Assembly (NCBI RefSeq): GCF_004404055.1
Contig: NZ_SOHK01000012.1
Span: forward strand, 62,001 to 126,000
Direction: 5' to 3'
Origin: Cryobacterium ruanii
Lineage (GTDB): Bacteria; Actinomycetota; Actinomycetes; Actinomycetales; Microbacteriaceae
Length of the DNA stretch: 64,000 nucleotides
Part shown: positions 8,088 to 16,847 of the stretch, in pieces
Numbering within the stretch: position 1 is the first letter of the stretch
How the letters are laid out: each line of letters opens with the position of its first letter
Program-made: the position numbers and the translations under genes
The notes under the pieces: generated by a model
Seen by the model: the letters and a program-made list of their open reading frames with translations, nothing else
The model's database searches: none
Told to the model about the DNA's origin: nothing

Positions 8088-8936
8088 ATGACTTCTCTTC
8101 AGAATGTGACGCTGCCCACGATCGCCTTCCTCGGCGCCGGATCGATGGCCCGCGCCATTCTGGCCGGCCTGCTCAAGCCGGGCGTGACCGTGGACGGCGG
8201 CATTCGTGTGACCAACCGCACAGCGGTGAAGGCGGCAGAGCTGGCCGACACCGAGGGCGTCACCGCCTACGCGACCGAGGTTGACGCTGACGCCAACCTC
8301 AAGGCTGTCGATGGCGCCCAAATCGTCATTATCGCCGTCAAGCCTTACATGGTGGCCGATCTGCTCGGCGAAATCGGAGCCTCCCTCGCACCGGGCACGC
8401 TGGTCTTGAGCGTCGCGGCCGGAGTCACGATCGACACCTTCGAGTCGCTGCTGCCCGATTCTGTGCACGTTGTTCGCACCATGCCAAACACCCCCGCCGT
8501 CGTAGGCATGGCCGTCACCGGCATCAGTGCCGGCACCCGGTCGAGTGAGGCCGACCTGGCGCTCACCAGCGCGCTGTTTGCGACCGTCGGCGACGTGCTG
8601 GTCGTGCCCGAGAGCAAACTCGACGCCCTCAGCACCATTTCCGGCTCCGGCCCGGCCTACGTGTTCTACCTGATTGAACAGCTCACCGAAACGGCCTGTA
8701 GCAAGGGCTTCACCCGCGAAGAAGCGGCCATCATGGTCAACGGCACCTTCCTCGGCGCGAGCGCTCTCCTCGCCGTGTCCGACAAATCGCCGAGCGAGCT
8801 GCGGCGCCAGGTGACGAGCCCGGCCGGCACGACGGAGCGTGCCATCTGGGAGCTGGAAAAGGGTGGGCTGAAAGAGCTCTTCGACACCGCAACGGATGCC
8901 GCCCTCGCGCGCGCCCGGGAACTGGCCGCTTCGTAA
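8088..8936 (+). CDS. proC: pyrroline-5-carboxylate reductase
   Basis: The 282-residue enzyme has the N-terminal Rossmann motif FLGAGSMARAILAGLL near residue 13, VKPYMVADLL, RTMPNTPAVVGMAVTG, and the C-terminal signature TSPAGTTERAIWELE. It performs the last step of proline synthesis with NAD(P)H. It converges on the MinD-like gene. Confidence 0.96.
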   Translation: MTSLQNVTLPTIAFLGAGSMARAILAGLLKPGVTVDGGIRVTNRTAVKAAELADTEGVTAYATEVDADANLKAVDGAQIVIIAVKPYMVADLLGEIGASLAPGTLVLSVAAGVTIDTFESLLPDSVHVVRTMPNTPAVVGMAVTGISAGTRSSEADLALTSALFATVGDVLVVPESKLDALSTISGSGPAYVFYLIEQLTETACSKGFTREEAAIMVNGTFLGASALLAVSDKSPSELRRQVTSPAGTTERAIWELEKGGLKELFDTATDAALARARELAAS

Positions 8937-8946
8937 AGTGACCTGG

Positions 8947-8980
8947 CAGCCCTGCGCGCGTTACAGCCCTGCGCGCATTA
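8947..8980. repeat. 17-bp tandem duplication spanning the stop of the MinD-like gene
   Basis: CAGCCCTGCGCGCGTTA (8947-8963) and CAGCCCTGCGCGCATTA (8964-8980) differ at one base. The second copy contains the stop codon of the leftward gene, so the duplication left a relic TAA just beyond it. Confidence 0.8.
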
Positions 8981-10357
8981 GAGCCCTTCGGCGATGGCGG
9001 CCGTCGCCTGCAGCCACGCGGCTCGGGTGCGCGGTGCCAGGGCGTCGACGTTGAGCGGGCCGCCACCGACCAGTGAGGCGTCGTAGGGAACATCGACGAC
9101 CGTGCGGGTGAGTTGGCGAAAATGGTCGTGCAGGCGTTTGGAGAGCTGCTCGTCGGCGGTTTTCGACGGTGAGGCGAGCACGGTGACCGCCTGGGCGACC
9201 TTGTCGGCGTGACCTTTCTGCCTCAAACCGTCGATCAGCGACGCCGCACCGTAACCGGTGTCCTCGCGAATGGTCGACACGATCACGAGCTGGTCGGCGG
9301 TATCGACGGCCGCTTCCCAGTTGCTGGCCCTCATGTTGTTGCCGGTGTCGATGACCAAGACCCGGTAAAAACGGCTCAGCGTCGTGTGGAGTTTGCGAAA
9401 GGCGTCGTCGTCGATACTCGCGGCGCCGGCCGGGTCGAGGTCGGAAGCGAGCGCGTCGAACTGGGCATCGCCCTGCGAGCGCACATAATTGTCGAGGTCG
9501 CCCACTCGGGAGCGGGCATCGCCAAATCGGTCGAGGTCGCGCAGTAGATCCACGGCAGTGTTGGTGTGCCGGGCGGCCTGCGCACGCACACCCAGCGTGC
9601 CCATGGTCTCGTTGTTGTCCCAAGCGAGCGTGTAGCCGCCGCGATAGATGCCGAACGTGGCAGCGATGAGCAGGGTGGCCGTCGTCTTGTGCGCTCCCCC
9701 CTTGGGGTTGAGCACCACGATGGTGCGCGGGCCGTTCAGGCTGCGCTGCACGGCCGCGATGGCGGTGCGCTGCTCGCGCTCGGTCGAACTCGGCGCGGGT
9801 GAGACCAGGCCGCCACTGAGACGGCGCAGCACGCCCTGCCAGCCCTGCTCGGCCGGTCCGGCGGGCGCCGGCGGCCGCGAGCTGAGAAAGTCGGCCAGGT
9901 TGGGAGCGACGGGTGCTGTCGGAGAGGGGGCCGCGGCATCCGGTGTGGGTGTCACTAAGGACTCGAACGCGGCGCTGGCCGGCGCCGCGACGGGTGGCTG
10001 CATCAGCGTGGCAAACGGTGTCGGCGACTCGATGGGGGTCGCGACGGGGAGGGGCACGGTGCTCGTCTTCTGGCGGTTCGCGACCACGACCGGCCCGGCC
10101 GATTCGACCCGCCCGTTGGGGTGAACGGTCAGCGGCCAATTGCCTTGCTCGTCGCTGACCTGCAGCAGAACGGATTGCCCACGAATGCGTGCAGACGCGA
10201 CCACGAGGCCGATGATCTCCTCACGAACACCGGCCTCATCGTTGCCGGTGACGCGGAGCCTGGAGCCGTCAATGGTCACCTCGCCGGTCGTGTCGGTCTG
10301 GACCGCAGCGACGATGTCGGCCGTGGTGTTGGCGAGAGCGGGCACATCGGGTGACAT
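8978..10357 (-). CDS. MinD/ParA-like P-loop ATPase
   Basis: The 459-residue protein starts MSPDVPALANTTADIVAAVQ, with a GAAAGG-type site upstream; the frame to 10459 is probably leader. Residues 1-90 form a small domain, then a proline/alanine-rich linker, then the ATPase. The deviant Walker A is NPKGGAHKTT near residue 217 and the switch-like VIDTGNNM is near residue 330. Such proteins position or partition cargo in actinobacteria. No ParB, septum or secretion gene is adjacent, so its partner is unknown. Confidence 0.82.
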   Translation of the reverse strand: MSPDVPALANTTADIVAAVQTDTTGEVTIDGSRLRVTGNDEAGVREEIIGLVVASARIRGQSVLLQVSDEQGNWPLTVHPNGRVESAGPVVVANRQKTSTVPLPVATPIESPTPFATLMQPPVAAPASAAFESLVTPTPDAAAPSPTAPVAPNLADFLSSRPPAPAGPAEQGWQGVLRRLSGGLVSPAPSSTEREQRTAIAAVQRSLNGPRTIVVLNPKGGAHKTTATLLIAATFGIYRGGYTLAWDNNETMGTLGVRAQAARHTNTAVDLLRDLDRFGDARSRVGDLDNYVRSQGDAQFDALASDLDPAGAASIDDDAFRKLHTTLSRFYRVLVIDTGNNMRASNWEAAVDTADQLVIVSTIREDTGYGAASLIDGLRQKGHADKVAQAVTVLASPSKTADEQLSKRLHDHFRQLTRTVVDVPYDASLVGGGPLNVDALAPRTRAAWLQATAAIAEGL

Positions 10358-10471
10358 GGGAGAGCCTTTCCGTCCACGCACACGTCGCCAGCGCGCAGCC
10401 ACGGGTGAGCTGCGGCGAGAAATGTCCGTAGTAGGAGAATAGCCGGTCGACTCCCCCAAATAGGGGGAACG

Positions 10472-11143
10472 CTACGATCCGAGCGCGGCGAACCGTTCAA
10501 TATCGGCCTCGGTACCCGACACGATGATGAGGTCGTGGTTGGAGACGACCGTCTCCGCGGTTGCGTAGGTGAACGGCTTTCCGGGGCTCTTGACGCCCAC
10601 GACGGTGACGTTGTATTTGCGGCGCACCGCGGAATCAACCAGGTTGAGGCCGCGAATGGGCCTAGGCGGGTACATCTTCACTAGGGCAAAATCGTCGTCG
10701 AACTCGATGAAGTCGAGCATCCGACCCGATACCAGGTGGGCGACTCGCTCGCCAGCCTCCGCCTCCGGGTAGATGACGTGGTTGGCGCCAATGCGTTCAA
10801 GAATTTTACCGTGCGATTTGGAGATCGCTTTGGCCCAGATCTGCTGAATCTTCAGGTCGACCAGGTTGGCGACGATCAGCACGCTGGCTTCCACCGACGA
10901 GCCGACGGCGCAGACAGCAATCGAGAAGTCCTGCGCGCCGATTTGCTGCAGAGCCTCGAGCGAACGGCCATCCGATTGAACGGCGTGCGTCACCCGCTCC
11001 GACCACTTCGATACGAGGGCCTCGCTGGTATCGACGACGAGTACCTCGCGGCCCAGTCGGTCGAGCTGGCCAGCGGTGGCGGCGCCGAACCTTCCGAGCC
11101 CGATGATGAGCACGGGGGCGTCGTGTTTGATGCGATCAACCAA
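10472..11143 (-). CDS. potassium uptake regulatory subunit, TrkA/KtrA family (RCK protein)
   Basis: The 223-residue protein has an N-terminal Rossmann RCK domain with GLGRFGAATAGQLDRLG and VVDTSEALV, then a TrkA-C domain (FALVKMYPPRPIRGLNLVDS). It gates the membrane partner by nucleotide binding at the cytosolic face. The start overlaps the stop of the upstream transporter gene by eight bases, so the two are coupled. Confidence 0.92.
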   Translation of the reverse strand: MVDRIKHDAPVLIIGLGRFGAATAGQLDRLGREVLVVDTSEALVSKWSERVTHAVQSDGRSLEALQQIGAQDFSIAVCAVGSSVEASVLIVANLVDLKIQQIWAKAISKSHGKILERIGANHVIYPEAEAGERVAHLVSGRMLDFIEFDDDFALVKMYPPRPIRGLNLVDSAVRRKYNVTVVGVKSPGKPFTYATAETVVSNHDLIIVSGTEADIERFAALGS

Positions 11144-12578
11144 CGATGGGTCTCTCTTCCGGGCGTTTGAACAATTGCCTGCTATGGCTTGCGGCCAGGG
11201 CTGCTGCGAGAGTCACTGTACCAACCCGGCCCATGAACATCGTTGCCGCCATGACGTAGACACCTTCCGGAGGCAGCTCGCCGGTTAGTCCGGTCGATAA
11301 ACCACAGGTGGCGAACGCGCTGATCACGTCGAAGAGCACCAGGTCGAATGGCTGCTTGGAGATGTGCAGAATTAGTATGCTGGCCACCGCGACGGTGGTG
11401 GCACCCCACAATACGACGCTGACCGACAGGCGCAGGATATCGCTAGGAATGCGGCGGCCGAACGCCTCCATCTCCTGCTTACCGCGAGCTTCGGCGAAGG
11501 CGGCGAGAAAGAGGATGGCCAGGGTCGTGACCTTGATACCGCCGGCGGTCGATGCCGACCCGCCACCGATGAACATGAGCATGTCGCTGAGCAGCAGGCT
11601 CGACCCATTCAGTTCACTTACATCGATTGTCGCGAAACCGCCGGAGCGGGTCATCACTGACATGAACAGCGATTGGAAGATCGTGTCGCCGGCATTTAGT
11701 GTCCCGAAGGTTTTCGGATTATCGAATTCGAGGAGGACATAGAAGATCATTCCGACAATGAGCAGGGCGATCGTCGTGACCAGAGTGAGCTTGACATGAA
11801 CCGACCAGCGCCGCGGCTTGCGCCAGCCGCGGGCGAAGGCATAGATCACTGGAAAACCGAGACTGCCGAGAAATACGCCGATCATAAGTGCGCTGAGAAA
11901 CCAATAATCACTGGCGAACTGGTCGAGCCCACCTACGTTCGGGCTGAAACCGGTGTTGGTGAATGCCATCGCGGCGTAGTAAAAGCTGTGCCAGACCGCT
12001 TCGCCGAGGTCCACGCCGGCCTGCAGCATTCGCGGGAAGAGCAGCGCGGCCACTCCGACCTCGATAACGAGTGCGCTGATCGCTACGGTCAGGAGCAGGC
12101 TGCCAACCTCGCCGAGCCGCACGGTCTGGCCCTCGTTGACCGGGCCAGCATGAATGCGGGACGGGTTGGAATCGCTTGCGGCCATCAGCTTGGCTCGCAA
12201 CCCGAGCCGGCGAGAGATCACCAGCCCCATCAATGATGCGAGCGTCAGCACGCCGATGCCACCGATATTCACACCGACGAACACAAGGATGTTGCCAAAT
12301 GGCGACCAGTGGGTGGCCATGTCGACCGTGGCCAGGCCGGTGACGCAGATGACCGAGACGGCCGTGAACACGGCATCGTGCAGCGGCGTGATCGTGCGAT
12401 CCGCCGAGGCGATCGGCAGCGAGAACAACACGGTGAACACCAGGATGAGCGCGGAGAAGACCAGGATGGCGAACCGCGATGGCGACTTGTGGGCGAGCGA
12501 ATCGATCCCATCCCGGATTCGCACCAGGACGGATATCGGCCGCGGAAAAAATGGTTCAGTTCCGGTTTTCGGCAACAC
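11136..12578 (-). CDS. TrkH/KtrB family potassium transporter subunit
   Basis: The 480-residue polytopic protein has four repeated membrane-pore-membrane units with selectivity-filter-like segments (SVICVTGLATVD, MAFTNTGFSP, VMTRSGGFATID, SAFATCGLSTG). A GTG at 12578 preceded by GAGGG at good spacing was preferred over the TTG at 12602. With the RCK subunit it forms a K+ uptake system. A divergent ArsR-type regulator starts 93 bases away. Confidence 0.93.
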   Translation of the reverse strand: MLPKTGTEPFFPRPISVLVRIRDGIDSLAHKSPSRFAILVFSALILVFTVLFSLPIASADRTITPLHDAVFTAVSVICVTGLATVDMATHWSPFGNILVFVGVNIGGIGVLTLASLMGLVISRRLGLRAKLMAASDSNPSRIHAGPVNEGQTVRLGEVGSLLLTVAISALVIEVGVAALLFPRMLQAGVDLGEAVWHSFYYAAMAFTNTGFSPNVGGLDQFASDYWFLSALMIGVFLGSLGFPVIYAFARGWRKPRRWSVHVKLTLVTTIALLIVGMIFYVLLEFDNPKTFGTLNAGDTIFQSLFMSVMTRSGGFATIDVSELNGSSLLLSDMLMFIGGGSASTAGGIKVTTLAILFLAAFAEARGKQEMEAFGRRIPSDILRLSVSVVLWGATTVAVASILILHISKQPFDLVLFDVISAFATCGLSTGLTGELPPEGVYVMAATMFMGRVGTVTLAAALAASHSRQLFKRPEERPIVG

Positions 12579-12671
12579 CTGGAACCCTCGATTGACCTGC
12601 AATTTCCATCAATTCGTTATGGTACTACCCATCGGTGGTTATTAGACAGCAGTAATGACTACCCTGAGGTT

Positions 12672-13139
12672 ATGGCAGATATCTTCACCGTGATCGCGGA
12701 TTCGGCGCGACGGGACATCTTGCGCATCCTTTTGGAGCGCGCTGTTCCCGTCGCGGAAATTCGTGGCTCGTCCGGTGAATTCCGCCGCGAACTGAGCGTG
12801 TCCGACATCGTCGGCCACCTCGGGCTGAGTCAGCCCACCGTTTCCAAACACCTCAAGGTGTTGCGCGAAGCCGGTCTGGTCACCGCGCGTGAAGACGGGC
12901 AGCACCGCTTTTACCGGCTCGAGTATTCGCCGCTCGAAGAGATCGAGGATTGGTTGATCCCGTTCCTCAGCGTCGACTTCAACCAGGCTGTCAAGGGCTC
13001 CGAGCTGGAGGCCGATGCCGGCTTGAAAGACGAGCAGCGTGCCTTCGCCTCGGCGATCGGCAAGGCGTTCGCCGAAGCCTCGCAAATGTCGCATGTGGTG
13101 AAAGATGCCACCGCGAAAAAGTGGCGCAGAAACGGCTAG
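12672..13139 (+). CDS. ArsR-type winged-helix transcriptional regulator
   Basis: The 155-residue protein starts MADIFTVIADSARRDILRIL, the classic N-terminal helix of ArsR-like regulators. The recognition helix is VSDIVGHLGLSQPTVSKHLK, with a wing ending EDGQHRFYRLE. A charged C-terminal part (to KKWRRNG) lacks metal-binding cysteines, so metal sensing is not indicated. It is divergent from the potassium transporter and upstream of bS22. Confidence 0.88.
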   Translation: MADIFTVIADSARRDILRILLERAVPVAEIRGSSGEFRRELSVSDIVGHLGLSQPTVSKHLKVLREAGLVTAREDGQHRFYRLEYSPLEEIEDWLIPFLSVDFNQAVKGSELEADAGLKDEQRAFASAIGKAFAEASQMSHVVKDATAKKWRRNG

Positions 13140-13248
13140 ATCAGGTTCGATCCGGCCGCTGAGTAGTTGCAGCCGGTTTTGTCCGGTAGAATGATATTTT
13201 CGTGTCAGTCGCGGGCCCCGCGACTAAACCAATACTTGTGAGGTCCGT

Positions 13249-13347
13249 GTGGGTTCTGTAATTAAGAAGCGACGCAAGCGTATGGCGAAGAAGAAGCACC
13301 GCAAGCTGCTTCGCAAGACTCGCCACCAGCGTCGCAACAAGAAGTAG
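13249..13347 (+). CDS. ribosomal protein bS22 (AURKAIP1/COX24-domain mini-protein)
   Basis: A GTG start gives a 32-residue, extremely basic protein beginning MGSVIKKRRKRMAKKKHRK and ending HQRRNKK. This closely matches the actinobacterial bS22 peptide, which in mycobacteria lies in the 30S decoding region. TGAGG lies just upstream of the GTG. A strong terminator follows 15 bases after the stop, so it is probably a short, highly expressed transcript. Confidence 0.92.
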   Translation: MGSVIKKRRKRMAKKKHRKLLRKTRHQRRNKK

Positions 13348-13361
13348 ATCGTTCAATGAGC

Positions 13362-13395
13362 AAAGCGCTAGCCCTTCGGGACTGGCGCTTTTTGC
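13362..13395 (+). terminator. rho-independent terminator after bS22
   Basis: AAAGCGCTAG pairs with CTGGCGCTTT (T-G wobble), with a short inner stem and TTCG-type loop, followed by a T run at 13389-13393. Confidence 0.85.
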
Positions 13396-13450
13396 TGTGC
13401 GGCGGCCGGGCGCCCATCACCCAGGCTGGAAGTCGTCGTAGGCTGGAACA

Positions 13451-13720
13451 ATGGCCACCGCACACCTGACCCTGATCGGCAAGCCCGGTTGTCACCTCTG
13501 CGACGACGCACGTGGCCTGGTCGGCAGCGTCGTAGCCAAGCTCAGAGTCGACCCGGCGGCGCCCATGATCACGTTCGAGGAACGTTCCATTCTCGATGAC
13601 GCCGAACTGCACGCGCTCTACCTTGAGGACATTCCGGTGCTCCTCATCAACGGCAAAGTGCACAACTACTGGCGCATCGATCCCGTGCGACTGCGCACCG
13701 CCCTACTGGAGGTCTCATGA
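13451..13720 (+). CDS. glutaredoxin-like (DUF836-type) thiol-disulfide protein
   Basis: The 89-residue thioredoxin-fold protein has the redox motif CHLC at about residues 14-17 (KPGCHLCDDARG), a cis-proline segment LEDIPVLLINGK, and a WRIDPVRLRTAL C-terminal helix. These small proteins are presumed disulfide reductases. It overlaps the next gene by four bases (ATGA). Confidence 0.85.
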   Translation: MATAHLTLIGKPGCHLCDDARGLVGSVVAKLRVDPAAPMITFEERSILDDAELHALYLEDIPVLLINGKVHNYWRIDPVRLRTALLEVS

Positions 13721-14016
13721 CCATTCGCCACATCGTCTTCTGGAAGCTCAACGCCCTGACCCCGCGCAAGAAGGCCGAGGATGCCGCGGGCATTGTGGCC
13801 GGCCTCGAGGCCCTCGTGGGTGTCGTTCCCGAAATCCTGGGCTTGACGGTAGGACCGGATGTTGCCGGTGACGAAAACTGGGACGTCGCGCTGATCGCCG
13901 ACTTCGATGACCTCGAGGCTCTCGCCCGCTACCAGAAGCACCCCGAGCACAAAAAGGTCGGGGCGTTCATCCGCACCGTCGTCGCTGACCGCCTGGCGGT
14001 CGACCTCGAGGTCTAG
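13717..14016 (+). CDS. Dabb family (stress-responsive A/B barrel) protein
   Basis: The 99-residue protein starts MTIRHIVFWKLN, the hallmark of the Dabb domain, with a conserved central PEILGLTVGPDV and a C-terminal YQKHPEHKKVGAFI. These are dimeric ferredoxin-like barrels with poorly defined roles. It is translationally coupled to the glutaredoxin-like gene. Confidence 0.85.
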   Translation: MTIRHIVFWKLNALTPRKKAEDAAGIVAGLEALVGVVPEILGLTVGPDVAGDENWDVALIADFDDLEALARYQKHPEHKKVGAFIRTVVADRLAVDLEV

Positions 14017-14187
14017 CCGCTCGCCGAGCTGCGAGTTTCCAAGGTCGAAAGTCGCCGAGCCGAGACTATTGGCTCATTCTTGGTTGAAAGAGGGCCAAAA
14101 AATCACGGCTTGACGTGAACCCACGGCTCGGTGCGGCTCGGTGCAGCACGGGCTGCGGCTCAGACAGGCCGGAAGCCGGAGGTCGGC

Positions 14188-15516
14188 CTACGGCTCGAGG
14201 CGAGTCGGGCCGCGGAACAGGTAGGTGACCTCGCGAATGGATGTCTGGTGCAGCATGAGCATCAGAACGCGGGCCAGGCCCATGCCGAAGCCGCCGTGCG
14301 AGGGCACGCCGTAGCGGAAGAAGTCGAGGTAGCCCTCGATCTCCTTCGGGTCCAATCCCTTTTCAATGGCCTGGGCCTCGAGCACCTCGATGCGGTGCTC
14401 GCGCTGCGCGCCGGTGGAGATCTCCGTACCGTTGAAGATGAGGTCGTAGCTCTTGGTGATCGACGGGTCGCCCTCGTGCCGCATGTGATAAAACGGGCGG
14501 ATGCTGGAGGCGTAGTCGGTAAGGAACACGAACTCGTGCCCAAACTTCTCGGCCACATAGGCGGCGATCTGGCGCTCGCCCTCCGGATCCATATCGTCGT
14601 CGTCGCGGGGCACCTCGTAGCCGCGGCCCTTGACAATTTCCTTCGCTTCCGCCAGCGGGATGCGCGGGAACGGGGTGCTCGGAACGGTCACATCGACGTC
14701 GAAAAGGGCCTTGATCTCGTCGCCGTGCTTCGCCTTGACGGCGGTGAAGCCAGCAACCATGAGGTCTTCGTGCAGTTGCATGACATCGTCGTGGCTGTCG
14801 ATCCAGCTGATCTCCGAGTCGATGCTCGTGAACTCGGTGGCGTGGCGGCTAGTGAACGACGGGTCAGCGCGGAACGCCGGCCCGACCTCGAAGATCTTGC
14901 CGAACCCGGCGGACTGCGCCATCTGCTTGAAAAACTGGGGGCTCTGCGCGAGGTAGGCCTTGGTCTCGAAGTAGCCGACCTCGAACAGTTCAGCGCGTGA
15001 TTCGCTTGCACTCGCCATGAGCTTGGGGGTGTGCAGCTCGATAAAGTCGCGCTCGATCCAGTACGTGCGCAGTGCGTGCTCGAAGGTCGTTTGAATGCGA
15101 AAGATGAGGTTCTGCTTGGGGTTGCGCAGGTCGAGGAAGCGCCAGTCCATGCGCTTGTCGAGGCTCGAGTCGGCCGCGATCGGCGTCTCCGGAATGGCGG
15201 CCGATACGACGGTGAGGGTGGCCAGCTTAATCTCAATGCCGCCGAGCTTGACGCGTTCGTCGTGCTTGAGTTCGCCGGTGACGGTGACGAAGGTGCCCTG
15301 GGCGAGGCCGGATATGCTCGTGGCCGGTTCGTCAGCGACGACTTGGCCATCGGCATCCGTTGTGCGGGGATTGACCAGCTGCACGGCGCCTGATTCGTCG
15401 CGCAGCACGACGAATTGCACCTTTTTCTGGTCGCGCACCGTGTCGACCCAACCCGACACCGAAACGGTGCCGTCATTGAGAGCGGACAGGTTCTTGATCA
15501 ATACGCGCGAAGTCAC
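14188..15516 (-). CDS. aspS: aspartate--tRNA(Asp/Asn) ligase, archaeal-type short form
   Basis: The 442-residue class IIb synthetase has an N-terminal OB-fold anticodon domain (residues 1-110, VSGWVDTVRDQKKVQFVVLR), motif 2 with FTSRHATEFTSID, and motif 3 GFGMGLARVLMLML near the C-terminus. It lacks the bacterial GAD insertion, as its length shows (usual bacterial AspRS is about 590 residues). This short type often also charges tRNA-Asn for the GatCAB amidotransferase route; discrimination cannot be read from sequence here. Confidence 0.93.
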   Translation of the reverse strand: MTSRVLIKNLSALNDGTVSVSGWVDTVRDQKKVQFVVLRDESGAVQLVNPRTTDADGQVVADEPATSISGLAQGTFVTVTGELKHDERVKLGGIEIKLATLTVVSAAIPETPIAADSSLDKRMDWRFLDLRNPKQNLIFRIQTTFEHALRTYWIERDFIELHTPKLMASASESRAELFEVGYFETKAYLAQSPQFFKQMAQSAGFGKIFEVGPAFRADPSFTSRHATEFTSIDSEISWIDSHDDVMQLHEDLMVAGFTAVKAKHGDEIKALFDVDVTVPSTPFPRIPLAEAKEIVKGRGYEVPRDDDDMDPEGERQIAAYVAEKFGHEFVFLTDYASSIRPFYHMRHEGDPSITKSYDLIFNGTEISTGAQREHRIEVLEAQAIEKGLDPKEIEGYLDFFRYGVPSHGGFGMGLARVLMLMLHQTSIREVTYLFRGPTRLEP

Positions 15517-15603
15517 TATTCGAGTTTAGCCGGAGCCGCCCAGCGTCGGTCACGGGCAGCTCTCACGGCGGTTTCCAGGCTAGGCCCTCCGTAGACTGGG
15601 TGG

Positions 15604-16248
15604 GTGGTAGCCAGTCAAGTGCATCTCGTGCGTCACGGTGAGGTTTTCAACCCCGAACGCGTGCTCTACGGACGACTGCCGAACTACCGGCTCTCCGAAC
15701 GAGGAGTGCTCATGGCGGCAACCGCAGCGGACGAACTCGTCGAACGCGGCCGCGCGGTCGTGCGCGTCATCGCCTCGCCGCTGCAACGCGCCCAGGAATC
15801 GGCAGCCCCGGTCGCCGCCGCCTTCGGGCTGCTGATCGACACCGACGAACGCATCATCGAACCGACGAATGCCTTCGAAGGCAAGCGGATGCGCGGCCCT
15901 GACGGCGCGCTGCGCGACCCCCGCAACTGGCCGGCCCTGATCAACCCGTTGAAGCCAAGCTGGGGCGAACCGTTTCGCGCTGTCTCGGCGCGCATGCTCG
16001 CGGCGATCGACGACGCCTGGAATTCGGTCGACGACGGCGATGTCGTGCTGGTCAGTCACCAACTCCCGATTTGGATGGTGCACCGCGCGCTGGCGCATGA
16101 ACGCCTCGCCCATGACCCGCGCAAACGCCGCTGCGACCTGTCGAGCATCACCACAGTTTCCTGGCATGGCGACCACTTCGCCGAAACCGCCTACACCAGC
16201 CCGGCACTGGCCCTTCTCGAGCCGAGCAACGATGTGGGTGCCGTATGA
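15604..16248 (+). CDS. histidine phosphatase family protein
   Basis: The 214-residue protein begins at a GTG with the catalytic LVRHGEV at residues 8-14 and the second histidine in VLVSHQLPIWMVH. The family transfers phosphate through the first histidine; the substrate (sugar phosphate, nucleotide or protein) is not evident. It opens a five-gene run with overlapping starts leading into cytochrome c maturation (next start overlaps by four bases). Confidence 0.9.
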   Translation: MVASQVHLVRHGEVFNPERVLYGRLPNYRLSERGVLMAATAADELVERGRAVVRVIASPLQRAQESAAPVAAAFGLLIDTDERIIEPTNAFEGKRMRGPDGALRDPRNWPALINPLKPSWGEPFRAVSARMLAAIDDAWNSVDDGDVVLVSHQLPIWMVHRALAHERLAHDPRKRRCDLSSITTVSWHGDHFAETAYTSPALALLEPSNDVGAV

Positions 16249-16847
16249 ACCGCCGTCTCTCTCCACTCGTCGCGCTGGCCGCAGCGGCTCTCCTGCTCGC
16301 CGGTTGCTCCTCCGACCCGCTCGCTGACCAGTACCGGGAAGGCTCGAGCAAGGGTTTCATCGCCGGCGACGGCAGCATCACCGAGATCGCCCTCGCCGAC
16401 CGCGGCGAGCCCATCGAGTTCTCGGGCGTGACGGAGACGGGCGAGACCGTGACGAGCGTCGAAACGCTCGGAGAGGTCCTCGTCGTCAATTTCTGGTACG
16501 CGAGCTGCGCACCGTGCCGCGCCGAGGCATCCGATCTGCAGAGAATCAACGCGCAGTTCGAGAACGAGGGTGCGAGCTTCCTCGGCGTGAACGTGCGTGA
16601 CCAGGCGCCGAACGCCATCGCCTTCAACGAGACGTACAGCGTGACCTACCCCTCGGTGCTCGACGTGGACACCGGGGCCATGCAGCTCGCCTTCAGCGGC
16701 AGCATCCCGCCGAACGCGGTGCCGACCACCCTCGTGCTCGACGCCGAGGGCCGGGTCGCGGCGCGCATTCTCGGCCAGGTCACCTCGCCGTCCATTCTGG
16801 AAACCCTGATCCGTGACACCATCGCGGAGAGTGGCACGACAGAGTGA
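16245..16847 (+). CDS. TlpA/ResA-like thiol-disulfide oxidoreductase, lipoprotein
   Basis: The 200-residue protein has a lipobox LLLAGCSSDP (Cys near residue 22), so it is anchored outside the membrane. The thioredoxin domain has the active site SCAPC in NFWYASCAPCRAEASD and a cis-proline region PPNAVPTTLVLD. ResA-type proteins reduce the heme-binding cysteines of apocytochrome c, using electrons relayed by CcdA, encoded next and overlapping by four bases. Confidence 0.93.
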   Translation: MNRRLSPLVALAAAALLLAGCSSDPLADQYREGSSKGFIAGDGSITEIALADRGEPIEFSGVTETGETVTSVETLGEVLVVNFWYASCAPCRAEASDLQRINAQFENEGASFLGVNVRDQAPNAIAFNETYSVTYPSVLDVDTGAMQLAFSGSIPPNAVPTTLVLDAEGRVAARILGQVTSPSILETLIRDTIAESGTTE

